Positions 10,154 to 18,470 of a stretch of 64,000 bases of DNA are shown here, piece by piece. The DNA lies in assembly GCA_030544235.1 (NCBI GenBank), contig CM060464.1:34181602-34245601 (forward strand), in the 5' to 3' direction. The notes under the pieces were generated by a model. The model searched no databases and had not been told where the DNA came from. It was given only the letters and a program-made list of their open reading frames with translations. The stretch's first letter is position 1; each line of letters starts with the position of its first letter. This DNA comes from Lepturacanthus savala. Taxonomy: Eukaryota > Chordata > Actinopteri > Scombriformes > Trichiuridae. The position numbers and the translations under genes were made by a program.

Positions 10154-10478
10154 ATATAGCTTTTTAAAACTCAGACATTTTACAGTAAAGGTTGGTTAAA
10201 AACAAGAACAACAATAATACTGTTAACATTATTATTAATAATAATAACTATTGTTATTATGCCACACTGAATAATAATAACTATTGTTATTATTATTGTC
10301 CTTATTAAAAATAACCAATAAATCAGAAATCATTTTGTTGCATTTTATTGTCCAATAGGAAACACACCAGCACACACATACACACATAGACACACGCCCC
10401 AACCCCTCCCCCCCACGATCTGAAATGAACTAGTTCTTCAAAGTGAACGACAATTCCCAAAGTGGCTCGGCGGAGCAC

Positions 10479-10482
<4 letters not shown>

Positions 10483-10564
<82 letters not shown>
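10483..10564 (+). repeat. (CA)41 microsatellite
   Basis: 82 bases of uninterrupted CA, typical of vertebrate, especially fish, genomes. The apparent valine-cysteine open frame on the other strand is an artefact of the repeat. Confidence 0.97.
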
Positions 10565-10565
<1 letters not shown>

Positions 10566-10566
<1 letters not shown>

Positions 10567-10770
10567 CCCGCCCTTTTCACGCGTGTAGTACAATCAGGAA
10601 AGCTGCTGCTGTTTTCTAGCTCGCCGAGGGAGGAAATATGATCGGTGACCAGACTGTTCAGCCAATTAAGGACGCCTCGAACGAAAAGAACAGGTCTTTT
10701 CGAGGAAGTGAACTAGTTCACCCCGTTCACTAAAAAGAACTAGTTCTTTTGATTCGTTCACTACCACTCA
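10566..10770 (+). promoter_or_regulatory. probable promoter (GC box, CCAAT box)
   Basis: A GC box (CCCGCCC) lies at 10,567-10,573 and a CCAAT box (CAGCCAATTA) at about 10,661-10,670, both upstream of a GC-moderate exon-like sequence with a strong donor at 10,900. No TATA box is evident. The CTAGTTCACC/GAACTAGTTC sequences at 10,710-10,760 are related to the ends of the neighbouring inverted-repeat element. Confidence 0.4.
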
Positions 10771-10899
10771 GAGAACAAAGGACTTTGCTGCTGCTCCGCT
10801 GTTTATTGGACTATTCGACAGATTTCGACGAAAATCGCATGTTTGTGGATTATTTAATCGTTTCCTTGAATCCCGGACGCCTGTGACCGGCTTCAACAG
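10771..10899 (+). other. probable noncoding first exon with splice donor
   Basis: The sequence CTTCAACAG followed by GTAAGATAG at 10,891-10,908 is a near-perfect splice donor. The preceding about 130 bases lack a long frame and have the composition of a 5' UTR. No downstream coding exon was found before the satellite, so the gene may be disrupted by later insertions or read beyond this window. Confidence 0.35.
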
Positions 10900-11540
10900 G
10901 TAAGATAGACTTCTTCTGAGTAAATGACTGTTTTCTTTGCCTCATCATCCCGTTAGCATTAGCCTGAGTGCTTCTGACATAACTGCTGTTAGTTTTAGTA
11001 TTTAAGTGGTTTTATGTCCGTGTGGCAGTCTGTGTCCGAGACGAAAAGTTATGTTTTTGTCAGGATTTGCTTTTTTGGTCGTTTTTTTTTTACCGTGTGA
11101 TGTTGATGTGTGATGTTAGCATTAATGCTGTTGTTAGCCGCGTGTGTGTGTCGTACTATGACTGGGTGGGTGTTTCTTGGTGAGGAAAATTTATATTTTT
11201 GACAGGATTGTTGTGATTGTTCGTGTATTGTGGTTATTGTTAGCATTAGTGCCATTAGGCCGCTAGCTTCTTAGCCCTTTGTGTAAGACATAACTAATGT
11301 TACTGTACTTGGAGGGTGTGTGTGAGAAAATCTGCTTTTGATAGAATGAGCGTTTATTAATCACTGTCGTGTGATCTTAATGGAGTTAAAGTTTTGCAGT
11401 TAAGAAGTTTAAGTACATCAGTATTATGTACTGTATAATATAATATCAGAATATTGATATTGACATCAGTCATTTTCAGTCAGATATTAATCAGAGTTTA
11501 TTATTCTGTTTCTAGTATTGCCTAAACAATACTACTGTTT
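10900..11540. other. putative intron 1 sequence
   Basis: T/G-rich sequence with repeated GTTAGCATTA-type words (about 10,950, 11,110, 11,240) but no exon, RNA gene or transposon end that I can support. Confidence 0.35.
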
Positions 11541-11549
11541 TTAATATAC

Positions 11550-11625
11550 TTTATGTAAGGCGACCTTGAGGCTACGAAAGGCGCCCAATAAATAAAATGT
11601 ATTATTATTATTATTATTTATATAG
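11550..11625 (+). repeat. SINE-like tail with (ATT)n
   Basis: GTAAGGCGACCTTGAGGC...GGCGCCCAATAAATAAAATG followed by ATT trinucleotides (11,602-11,620) resembles the 3' end of common teleost short interspersed elements. The 5' part could not be delimited. Confidence 0.45.
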
Positions 11626-11805
11626 TGACTTTACTTTTAGTTGAGTTTTAATAAACACATCTAGCTAGTCTTGTGAGTTAATGTAGTAAAGTATTGCAGT
11701 AAAGATGTAAACAGTGTATCTCTGGTATTTATTTGTAGTCAATAATATCACACAGTAATCTGAGTCAATGGAGTTTATTGGTGTGTGTGTGTGTAGTTGA
11801 ACATA

Positions 11806-11988
11806 CACAGCAAAATCACAAGTGTTAATTCAACTCGCACAGAGTTAATCTGAACACTTTTCCCGCGTTTATATAATTCTGACGGATTCTGAGTAAAAAT
11901 TACACTTAACAGTGTTAATATTTTCACTCTTTAATAGTGTTCAAATTTGACACCCTCAGTGTCATTTTATGACACCACATCGGTGCAC
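11806..11988. repeat. MITE-like repeat rich in GTGTTAA words
   Basis: Contains several direct and inverted copies of AGTGTTAA, TTAACACT and GACACC words (for example AAGTGTTAATTC at 11,819 and AACAGTGTTAATA at 11,908), ending GACACCACATCGGTGCAC. This matches the style of non-autonomous teleost DNA transposons. Confidence 0.5.
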
Positions 11989-12960
11989 TTTTTTTATACT
12001 TTGTTTTTATTGTTTTAACATTTAAATATGCAAAGTTTTCACAAAATACATATGTACACAATACAGGTACAACAGACAGGGCCATCTATAGCAAAACAAA
12101 ATGCAAGATATCACTCACAGCTGATAGTTAGAAAATAAATAATAATAATAAATAAAATGAGTTGGCCTAATGGGCCTTCATGTCCATAGCTCTCACGTGA
12201 GTCACTCTCGGTTTAACATTTCAGTCCGTAGTGAAACAGGGTACCCCCCAGGGGTGCGTGTTCCTCCACACATTCATCATGGTGTCTAATTTGGGAATCT
12301 CAGCACGGAAAAGTTCAAAATTCTCCACACAGAGCATTCCAAAATCAATGAGATTGCTTCTGGTCCAAGTAAAATTGTCGGGCACTCATTACTCAGCCAT
12401 TTCCTGGTTATTGCTTTCTTACTACTTGCTAATAGTATTTGTAATAAGTACCTATCTTGTTTATTCATCACAATCGGTGTTTCCTAAATATATAACACTG
12501 AAGCTTAGGTCAAGCTGCATGTTAATTATTGAGCTGATTGCTGTTACTACCTCTACCCAATATGAAGAAATATTAGGGCAATCCCAAAATATATGGAAGT
12601 GGCCAGCAGACATGTCACCACACCTTCTCCAACACTGTCCGTGTTCTGGGTTGTTAGTCTGTAAGCTTTTAATTTTGGGAGTTATGAAAAACCTTAAATT
12701 GTGCTTCTTTCTCCCATCTTGATTTAATATACATTGTGGAATGACCCCTGTCCAGTTGTAGAGCAGAATAAATCCTGGAGATCAGTTTTCTGTCAGTATC
12801 ACCCTTCCATGCCTTATATATCCTGATCAGGTTCATTCCTTCTTCTCCAATAGTTTTTATGTTTTTATCAAAATAGTGTCTTAGTTGAAGGTATCTGAAG
12901 AAATCGCGTTTGTCCAGATCATGAGTTTCTGTGAGGCGTTGAAAGGGATCTAATCCCCTC
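11989..12960 (-). mobile_element. 5'-truncated L1/Tx1-like LINE, ORF2 C-terminus and tail
   Basis: On the minus strand the product at about 12,950-12,669 contains DFFRYLQLRHYF and RIYKAWKGDTDRKLISRIY, then SRWEKEAQFK, features of the C-terminal part of L1-clade ORF2. Further left, in broken frames, come CPNISSYW-like and DRYLLQILLASSKKAITRKW-like segments (12,600-12,410), also typical of the ORF2 end. Several stops and shifts show it is dead. The 3' end is an A-rich tail (plus-strand T-run at 11,989-11,995). Only the last kilobase is present, the usual 5' truncation. Its 5' end abuts retroviral env sequence at about 12,960. Confidence 0.75.
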
Positions 12961-13190
12961 GAACGCCATAAGGGAGTTTGCTGATAACTGATGTAAACTG
13001 CCTCAAACCCACTCTGTGTCCAGTTTGAATTGGATATAAGTGATTCTATCTGCGCATTTGTTAATCGTATACCACCACTAAAGAAAGGACTCAAATCCTC
13101 CTGCTATCTCATTAGCCAATTTGTATTTATCAAGAATCCTGCATGGCACACCAATTGCATCCATATAAGTAGGGTTATTGTCATGAATTG
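12950..13190 (-). pseudogene. env: endogenous retrovirus env fragment (transmembrane side)
   Basis: In the minus frame at about 13,185-13,078 the translation contains NPTYMDAIGV and YKLANEIAGGFES. After a frame change come NWTQSGFEAV (about 13,020) and, in another frame, SLMAFE (about 12,965). These are in the order expected for the surface/transmembrane part of fish gamma/epsilon-like Env proteins. Multiple stops and shifts break it, and the remaining C-terminal part is replaced by LINE sequence. It is far too damaged to be expressed. Confidence 0.5.
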
Positions 13191-13199
13191 AACATATTT

Positions 13200-13805
13200 G
13201 TGATGTGATATTTGTATATAGTTTCACCAAATCTACGCATTGTGTCCATGGCCTTCCTGTTTACTCAATACACGTTTTAATCTATTTTTTTTCTTTTATT
13301 CATTCTTTCTACTAACCCAGCGCTTTGAGGGTGGTAAGCACAGTGATTTTTCAAATCAATATGAAACATTACTTCAATTTTCTTCACAACCTGATTGACA
13401 AAATGAGCTTCATTATCACTATAAATTTTCTCAGGAATTCCATATCTGGAAATAATGTCTTCACAAAGCACTTTTGCCACCGTCAATGCATCTGGATGTT
13501 GAGTAGGAAAGAGTTCAATCCATTTGAAAATGCATCTATTATGACCAAACAATACTTCTTACCTTCACTTTGGTTTAACTCTCTAAAGTCCATATGTATA
13601 ATTTGAAATGAATATTTAATTGTGTTTAGCGCATGTCAAACATGCTCTACAAAAAATGTTTGCATAAGAGTTAAATCCATATGTTGTATATTGTTGGTGT
13701 ACCTGTCCTACCATCCCTCCTGTTGAGACATGTGTAACACCATGGCTCAATATTGCTGCCCATTTATATAGGTTTGGTAGGATAGGTTTATTGTTGGGTC
13801 ATACA
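13200..13805 (-). pseudogene. pol: endogenous retrovirus integrase remnant
   Basis: The N-terminal HHCC zinc region is readable at about 13,760-13,630 (H-x3-H, then C-R-A-C). The catalytic core follows: first acidic residue in MDF (about 13,590), second in SDN, glutamate in VERMN, with 35 residues between the last two (DD35E). The open piece 13,552-13,277 covers the second half of the core (from FKWIELFP to VERMN). A frameshift near 13,545 and stops near 13,620 break it. The C-terminal domain is mostly missing, and env residues follow at 13,185. Confidence 0.85.
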
Positions 13806-13818
13806 TAGATGTCATTTT

Positions 13819-14004
13819 TTAAATTTTGCACTGTTTTTCTTTCTTCAATTTCTTTTTCAGAAAAGTCAAAGGTTTTCCATTTACCAATAAGGTTCTTTTG
13901 GGTTTTACTCCGTCCATTAATAACAAATCTTGCAAGTTTAACACTTCTTCTGTTTCACATTCTGTTGCATCTCCTTCCTCACTTTCGATGGCTCTCTGCT
14001 TCAC
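13819..14004 (-). pseudogene. pro: endogenous retrovirus protease N-terminus, fused to pol remnant by deletion
   Basis: This 61-codon frame ends with KPKRTLLVNGKPLTFL, the strand just before a retroviral protease active site, but the DTG motif is absent. Lysine-rich sequence and then integrase N-terminal sequence follow within about 100 bases. The whole reverse transcriptase/RNase H region (normally about 2 kb) is missing, so an internal deletion joined protease to integrase. Confidence 0.65.
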
Positions 14005-14239
14005 TTACTCTATTTCAGACTTCCATTTCAACTTTCCTTCTCTTCTCTTCTGTAACACACTTCAAATCTGGTCATTTCTGACTTTCCCTCTGATCTCTTC
14101 CTTTCCTTCTCAGGACAATATCTATGTGTCCTTCCTTTCCACAACACCAACATACTGACATGTTCATTCTAAATCCATCTCTTCTCATTTTCTTCTGTTT
14201 GCTTTTTCTCTCACCTTCCTCTCTCTAGTTGCTGCTATC
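14005..14239 (-). pseudogene. gag: endogenous retrovirus nucleocapsid remnant
   Basis: At 14,152-14,112 the minus strand encodes a CCHC zinc knuckle split by a frameshift: CWCCGKEGH in one frame, then RYCPEKERKR in the next. Basic residues on both sides are typical of nucleocapsid. It lies directly upstream of the protease remnant, as expected in gag-pro. The solo LTR interrupts gag to the right. Confidence 0.65.
14235..14239 (+). repeat. target-site duplication, left (CTATC)
   Basis: Identical to 14,738-14,742 on the other side of the solo LTR. Confidence 0.85.
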
Positions 14240-14737
14240 TGTTAGAATGATGCATATAAGTTATCCCATATTTACTCATTTCCATTCTTTTATTCTGTGT
14301 TCTGTAATAAGTTGTGTGTGTGTCCTTTTCTGAGTTATCTTCTAGGTGGACAATGGAGATGTTGCAGCTGTTGACTTGACCAAGATCTGAACTTCCTTCC
14401 AACTGTTCAATGATTTTACCAGGCTCCTGTCGTAATGACAGGAAAGTTGTAAACATGTTTACATTCTAGATAAGGAAAAACAAGACCATGTGTTAGTTAG
14501 ACATTTACAACAGTTTAGGTTGTTGCTGACCTTTCCCCCTCCCCTTAGAAGCAACAACCATTTGTCATTAGGGAAGCCCTCAATAAATAGGAGAGCAGGA
14601 GATAGAATCAGAGTAGGTAGGAGAATTGTAACTGTGCACATCTCCATCTGCTCTCCTTGCAAGTAAAACTTAATTCTGTTGTCTTCTCTCCTCTTTGTGT
14701 TTGTGTATTTAATATTTTAGGTTGTTTGAACCTGACA
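14240..14737 (+). mobile_element. solo LTR (498 bp) with 5-bp target duplication
   Basis: Begins TGTTAGAATGATG and ends AACCTGACA, so it has TG...CA ends. It is flanked on both sides by CTATC (14,235-14,239 and 14,738-14,742), a clean 5-bp target duplication. An AATAAA lies at 14,582-14,587 in plus orientation. The sequence matches the minus-strand LTR at 15,728-16,289 over nearly its full length. It therefore inserted into the interior of an older provirus of the same family, pointing the other way, and its own body was later lost by LTR-LTR recombination. Confidence 0.9.
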
Positions 14738-14742
14738 CTATC
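14738..14742 (+). repeat. target-site duplication, right (CTATC)
   Basis: Identical to 14,235-14,239. Confidence 0.85.
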
Positions 14743-15703
14743 ATCCAATACTCAGTGTCCTCATAGCCATGTTTTTTCATTTTTTTAAAAATAATTTTTG
14801 TTTTTTTTGAACAATTAAGTCTTGTAAGACAGTAATTTTTTGTGTATTTAGTTGGCCTCCGAAGCATATTCAATTATCCATCTATCTAAATTTTTAACTT
14901 TTTTAGGATCCTGTTTTTCAACGATTTTCCAATCTTTACATGCAGTGTATCTTTAGGTTTTAATTTACTCGATCCTATCCCCATTTTCCAAAATTTGGTC
15001 CAGTTTGTCAACACCTAGGGTGTTCTAAAAACTGTTTTTCTGTCAGTAGGGCAGTAATTTAATGTTCTGTTGTGGTAATTCTCCTTTCTACTCTCTTCTC
15101 TTCCTTTCTTACTCTCCGTGATTGAGAGCGGAGAATTCTTGCCTCTGCATCCACAACAGCTTACTGCTTACACTGTTAACTTACTGTTAAAACTTACTGT
15201 TTTGGTATGAAATAAAAATACCTAGTGGTATTTTACTTCCATTCACACTCTCACTCTCTCATACACGTCTTACTTTTAAGGCCTATCACTCATACACGGA
15301 CTTTTCAGTGTACACAGGACTCCGCCGTCCTCTTTTAACACGGAAATTTCGGCTTTCCGTCGCCAACCAAATTTAATCTTTTCTATTTTTACCTGTTAGG
15401 GACTAGTATTTCCAGGGTTTTCTTTCTCTGTGCAAACAACCATGGAATTTAAGCCTATTTAGCAGGACTCCGCCATCTTATCACTCTGCGCATACATCCA
15501 CGGAATTTACTTTTCTTTTAAGCAAATTTAACTCACCACCGTTGTCTTCTCCTTGCTCGGAGTACCGTCAACCATCAGATCCCAGCTGGTGATTTGGAGG
15601 CCGGTCCTGGAAAGGATCTGATAGGCTGCTCTTAGGCTAGCCTGCCGTGGCCACGGTCTTCCCGGTGTCCCTCTCACCAGTTGGAATCCTTAGGTTTGTT
15701 GGC
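14743..15703 (-). pseudogene. gag: retroviral gag N-terminal remnant and untranslated leader
   Basis: Between the solo LTR and the primer-binding site. On the minus strand at about 14,960-14,870 a short frame reads DWKIVEKQDPKKVKNLDRW, plausible as gag matrix sequence but not certain. From about 15,050 to 15,700 lies leader-type noncoding sequence. It includes a direct repeat of AGGACTCCGCC (15,317 and 15,465 regions), each followed at a distance by CACGGAA or CCACGGAA. No intact frame is present. Confidence 0.4.
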
Positions 15704-15721
15704 ATCCGACTCGAAGGACCA
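15704..15721 (-). promoter_or_regulatory. retroviral primer-binding site, tRNA-Tyr type
   Basis: The minus strand reads TGGTCCTTCGAGTCGGAT six bases inside the LTR end. It is complementary to the 3' end (including CCA) of vertebrate tRNA-Tyr(GUA) with one mismatch, judged from remembered tRNA sequence. This fixes the LTR to its right as the 5' LTR of a minus-strand provirus. Confidence 0.75.
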
Positions 15722-15727
15722 AAATAA

Positions 15728-16289
15728 TGTCATGTTCAAACAACCTAAAACATTTAAAAACACACACAAAGAGGAGAAGACAAGGGATTAAGATTTCATA
15801 CTGGTGAGGAGAACGGACAGAGAGATGCTCAGTTGCCGTTTCCAACCCACTCTAACCATATCTCTGCCAGAACCCTCTTTTTATTTCCTTAGGGTGGTCC
15901 CTAGTTACATGATGTTGTTGCTTCTAAGGGGAGGGGGAATGGCCAGCAACAACATAAACTGTCATAAATGTCTAACTAATACAAGGTTTTGTTTTCCTTT
16001 CTCTAGAATGTAAACAGGTCAGCTAAATTCCTAAGTTAGGTATGGTGTTACAACAGGTTTACAACTTTCTTGTCATTACGACAGGAACCTGGTAAAATCA
16101 TTGAACAGTTGGAAGGAAGTTCAGATCTTGGTCAAGTCAACAGCTGCAACATCTCCATTGTCCACCTGGAAGATAACTCAGTGCAGAACAAGACACACAC
16201 ACAAACTTATACTGTCATGTTATGCAGAACAAAGAATAAAAGAATGGAAATAAGTAAATATGGGATAACTTATATGCATCATTCTAACA
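15728..16289 (-). mobile_element. 5' LTR of the minus-strand endogenous retrovirus
   Basis: On the minus strand it starts TGTTAGAATGATG at 16,289 and ends AACATGACA at 15,728 (562 bp). It is longer than the solo LTR by small insertions, mainly around 16,015-16,055. The open frames inside it (15,804-16,013 and 16,070-16,333) have near-matching counterparts in the solo LTR on the opposite strand, which is why they look like duplicated genes; they are LTR sequence. No matching 3' LTR for this provirus was found in the window. Confidence 0.85.
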
Positions 16290-16439
16290 ATGACCATGTT
16301 GACTTACTGTGGAGAAACATGGAGTACGAGTAGAGAACGAGCAAGACTTATTAGTTATTTTATAATCTGCTTGGTTGTTGTGTTTTTCCAGTTAATGCAT
16401 CTACACTGTAATATCACTAAAGAATTTTTTAATGGTCAT
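16290..16439. other. sequence between the 5' LTR and a LINE tail
   Basis: About 150 bases without a recognised feature. Confidence 0.4.
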
Positions 16440-17095
16440 TGATAGTAACTGGTCTCCTCACTTTACCACCTTCTACAGCGGCTCCACTGACAGCATCCTG
16501 ACCTACAACATCACTTCCTGGTTCAGGAGCTGTAGTTTCCATGGACAACAAAAACAGCCAATTAGGACTGATGAAGACTGCCTACAGAACCGTTGCTGCT
16601 CCTGTCTCATCCTGATGGCGCTCTACCAACAGCAATGCATTCACACAGCTACCTCCACCATCAAAGACCCACTCCACCCTTCACTATGATCAACATGTTT
16701 TACAAGCTGTAGGGCTTCAAGTGGACTGAATCCCCCCACACACACACTCACTGATACCCTGAACCCCCCAAACACACACCACCCCCCCAGCTGGACAACA
16801 ACCAAGGACAAGGTTTGAACTGATTTAAGGACATGTCTGAATTACTTTAAACAGCACTGGATTGGAGACATTGAAGCACCTTTTACTGAACCTCTGAAAT
16901 TATTTGGTTATTAATGCTGTGAAATACTGTTTTTAAATATGTGATTGAAAATATATTTTTTTATAGATAGATTTTTTTAGTAATCATTTAATCACCATTT
17001 TTATGTAATGTCAATGATGAGAAGCAATTTAATTTCAGACTGAATGTAAATGTGGAGTGAAATGACAATAAAGTGAACTTTGAATCTAGAATCTA
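16440..17095 (+). mobile_element. L2/Rex-like LINE 3' end
   Basis: The plus-strand frame at 16,432-16,689 contains SNWSPHFTTFYSGSTDSILTY and then ITSWFRSC, resembling the very C-terminal region of reverse transcriptase in fish non-LTR elements of the L2/CR1/Rex type. It is followed by a CA/C-rich untranslated region, TGACAATAAAGTGAACTTTG and short terminal repeats of GAATCTA (17,082-17,094), the kind of 3' end such LINEs use. The copy is 5'-truncated and frame-broken. Confidence 0.6.
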
Positions 17096-17426
17096 ATGTC
17101 TGAGGATTTTATTTTATATACATGTATATTAATACATTAGATATAGATATTTTATGCAACTGACATAAATACATGAATAAATTAATTTAAATAAAATAAT
17201 GTATTAAGGAGGTATATAGCTACATATCAAAGACATGGCATCTCATAAGAATACCCTCCTCAATGATGATGTTGGAAAATATCTTAGATGATAAAATTCA
17301 GAATTTTTGAGTTAGAAGCAGTTGGTCTGTGTCAGTGATGTCATCATCACCATGGAAACACCACAGCTTCGTGGCTGAGCTGATTTCTCTGAAAGGCCTG
17401 AAAGCTGATTGGTCAATAGTTTTTCA
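17096..17426. other. AT-rich sequence before the RG-ORF fragment
   Basis: No recognisable gene; AT-rich (17,100-17,280), then mixed sequence. It may be part of the same element as the fragment to its right. Confidence 0.4.
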
Positions 17427-17590
17427 TCAATCTTCCCATGGCTTCTTGATGAAATGATTTAAATTCATGTGGCCTTCTGTCGCCTTTGTGCCATTCCTGT
17501 AATAACCCCAGTGGTGACCTTTATGCCAAAAGAATTTCACTTTTTTACTATAGATGTCTGGATTCTGGATGTCTGGAAAACGATGTTGGA
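17427..17590 (-). pseudogene. diverged fragment related to the RG-rich ORF at 1.5-2.2 kb
   Basis: The minus strand reads NPDIYSKKVKFFWHKGHHWGYY, matching NPDIYGNKINAFWHRGHHRGY of the ORF at 1,522-2,172. At DNA level the similarity continues through the CTTCTTGATGAAATG region (17,441-17,456 against 1,995-2,010). The glycine/arginine tract is shortened and the frame shifts afterwards. The satellite begins immediately at its left-strand end (17,592), so this fragment marks the satellite boundary. Confidence 0.65.
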
Positions 17591-17591
17591 C

Positions 17592-18436
17592 TTTCCCAGG
17601 TGAATTTCTAATCCACAACTATACCATTGTACATAAAATAAAAGGTAAATAAGATTTTCTGTAAAAAATATTGCACTGATTAGGCCGATATAGCTTACTA
17701 TCTTATTGTGCTCTTCAGACTGAGAGAAAGATTCTGGAGCCATAAAAATTTTAAAACATGAACCACATGAAAACAATAGCTTTCCCAGGTGAATTCTTAA
17801 TGCAAAACTATACCATTGTACATAAAAATAAAAGGTAAACAAGATTTTCTGTAAAAAATATTTCACTGGTTGAGACGTACATCGCTTTTTACCTCATTGT
17901 GCTCTTTCGACCGAGAGAATGCATATGGAGCAATAAAAACTTTAAAACACGAACCACATGAAAACAATAGCTTTTCCAGGTGAATTTCTAATTCAAAACT
18001 ATACCATTTCACATAAAGTATAAGGTAAATACGATTTCCTGCAAAAATATTGCACTGATTAGGTCTACATAGCTTTTTATCTTTTAGTGCTCTTCAGACC
18101 GAGAGAAAGCTTCTGGAGCCATAAAAACTTTAAAACATGAACCACATGAAAACAATAGCTTTCTCAGGTGAATTCTTAATCCAAAACTATACCATTGTAC
18201 ATAAAATCAAAGGTAAACAAGATTTTCTGTAAAAATATTTCACTGATTTAGACGTACATCGCTTTTTATCTTATTGTGCTCTTCTGACCGAGAGAATGCT
18301 TATGGAGCAATAAAAACTTTAAAACGTGAACCACATGAAAACAATAGCTTTCCCAGGTGAATTTCTAATCCCAAACTATAGCATTTCACATAAAGTAAAA
18401 GGTAAAAAAGATTTTCTGTAAATATATTGCAATATA
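17592..18436 (-). repeat. satellite edge: 4.5 inverted, diverged monomers in alternating A/B order
   Basis: The 189-bp satellite unit is present on the minus strand. The anchor TGAATT recurs at 17,601, 17,790, 17,981, 18,169 and 18,358 (spacings 189, 191, 188, 189). Units alternate: the anchor reads TTTCTAAT, TTCTTAAT, TTTCTAAT, TTCTTAAT, TTTCTAAT, and other positions alternate with it (TATTGCACTGATTAGG against TATTTCACTG plus GACGTACATCGC; TTCTGGAGCC against ATATGGAGC). So the edge is a dimer (about 378 bp). The main array matches the second type. Confidence 0.85.
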
Positions 18437-18470
18437 TATATGCAAATATATATGCAAATATATTTTCTAT
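18437..18470. other. AT-rich palindromic inversion junction in the satellite
   Basis: Monomers on the left read minus and those on the right read plus. The turn lies in GCAATATATATATGC and AAATATATATGCAAATAT. The flanking sequences AAGATTTTCTGTAAATAT and ATTTTTACAGAAAATCTT are reverse complements, so the junction can fold into a hairpin. Confidence 0.8.

Larger units (their letters stand above)
9239..10458. mobile_element. long inverted-repeat element enclosing a minisatellite
   Basis: The first 33 bases (9,239-9,271, GGGAATTGTCGTTCACTTTG...) return as an exact reverse complement at 10,426-10,458. An inner pair, 9,349-9,376 and 10,321-10,349, is also inverted, so the arms span at least about 140 bases with decay between. 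No transposase is present. The whole is a foldback or MITE-type element. The centre holds the 37-bp tandem repeat and an AT-rich stretch with ATT/ATA trinucleotides (10,215-10,310). Confidence 0.7.

Noticed and set aside
10323..10580. Minus-strand frame rich in valine-cysteine
   Set aside because: It is a translation of the (CA)41 microsatellite.
12231..12722. Plus-strand 163-codon open frame
   Set aside because: It lies opposite L1-like ORF2 remnants on the minus strand and shows no domain of its own.
15804..16333. Paired open frames at 14,235-14,662 (minus) and 15,804-16,333 (plus) as a duplicated gene
   Set aside because: They are the same frames in two LTR copies of opposite orientation, bounded by TG...CA ends and, for one copy, a target duplication.
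17537..17866. Minus-strand 109-codon open frame as a gene
   Set aside because: It is the stop-free frame of the inverted satellite monomers joined to the RG-element fragment.
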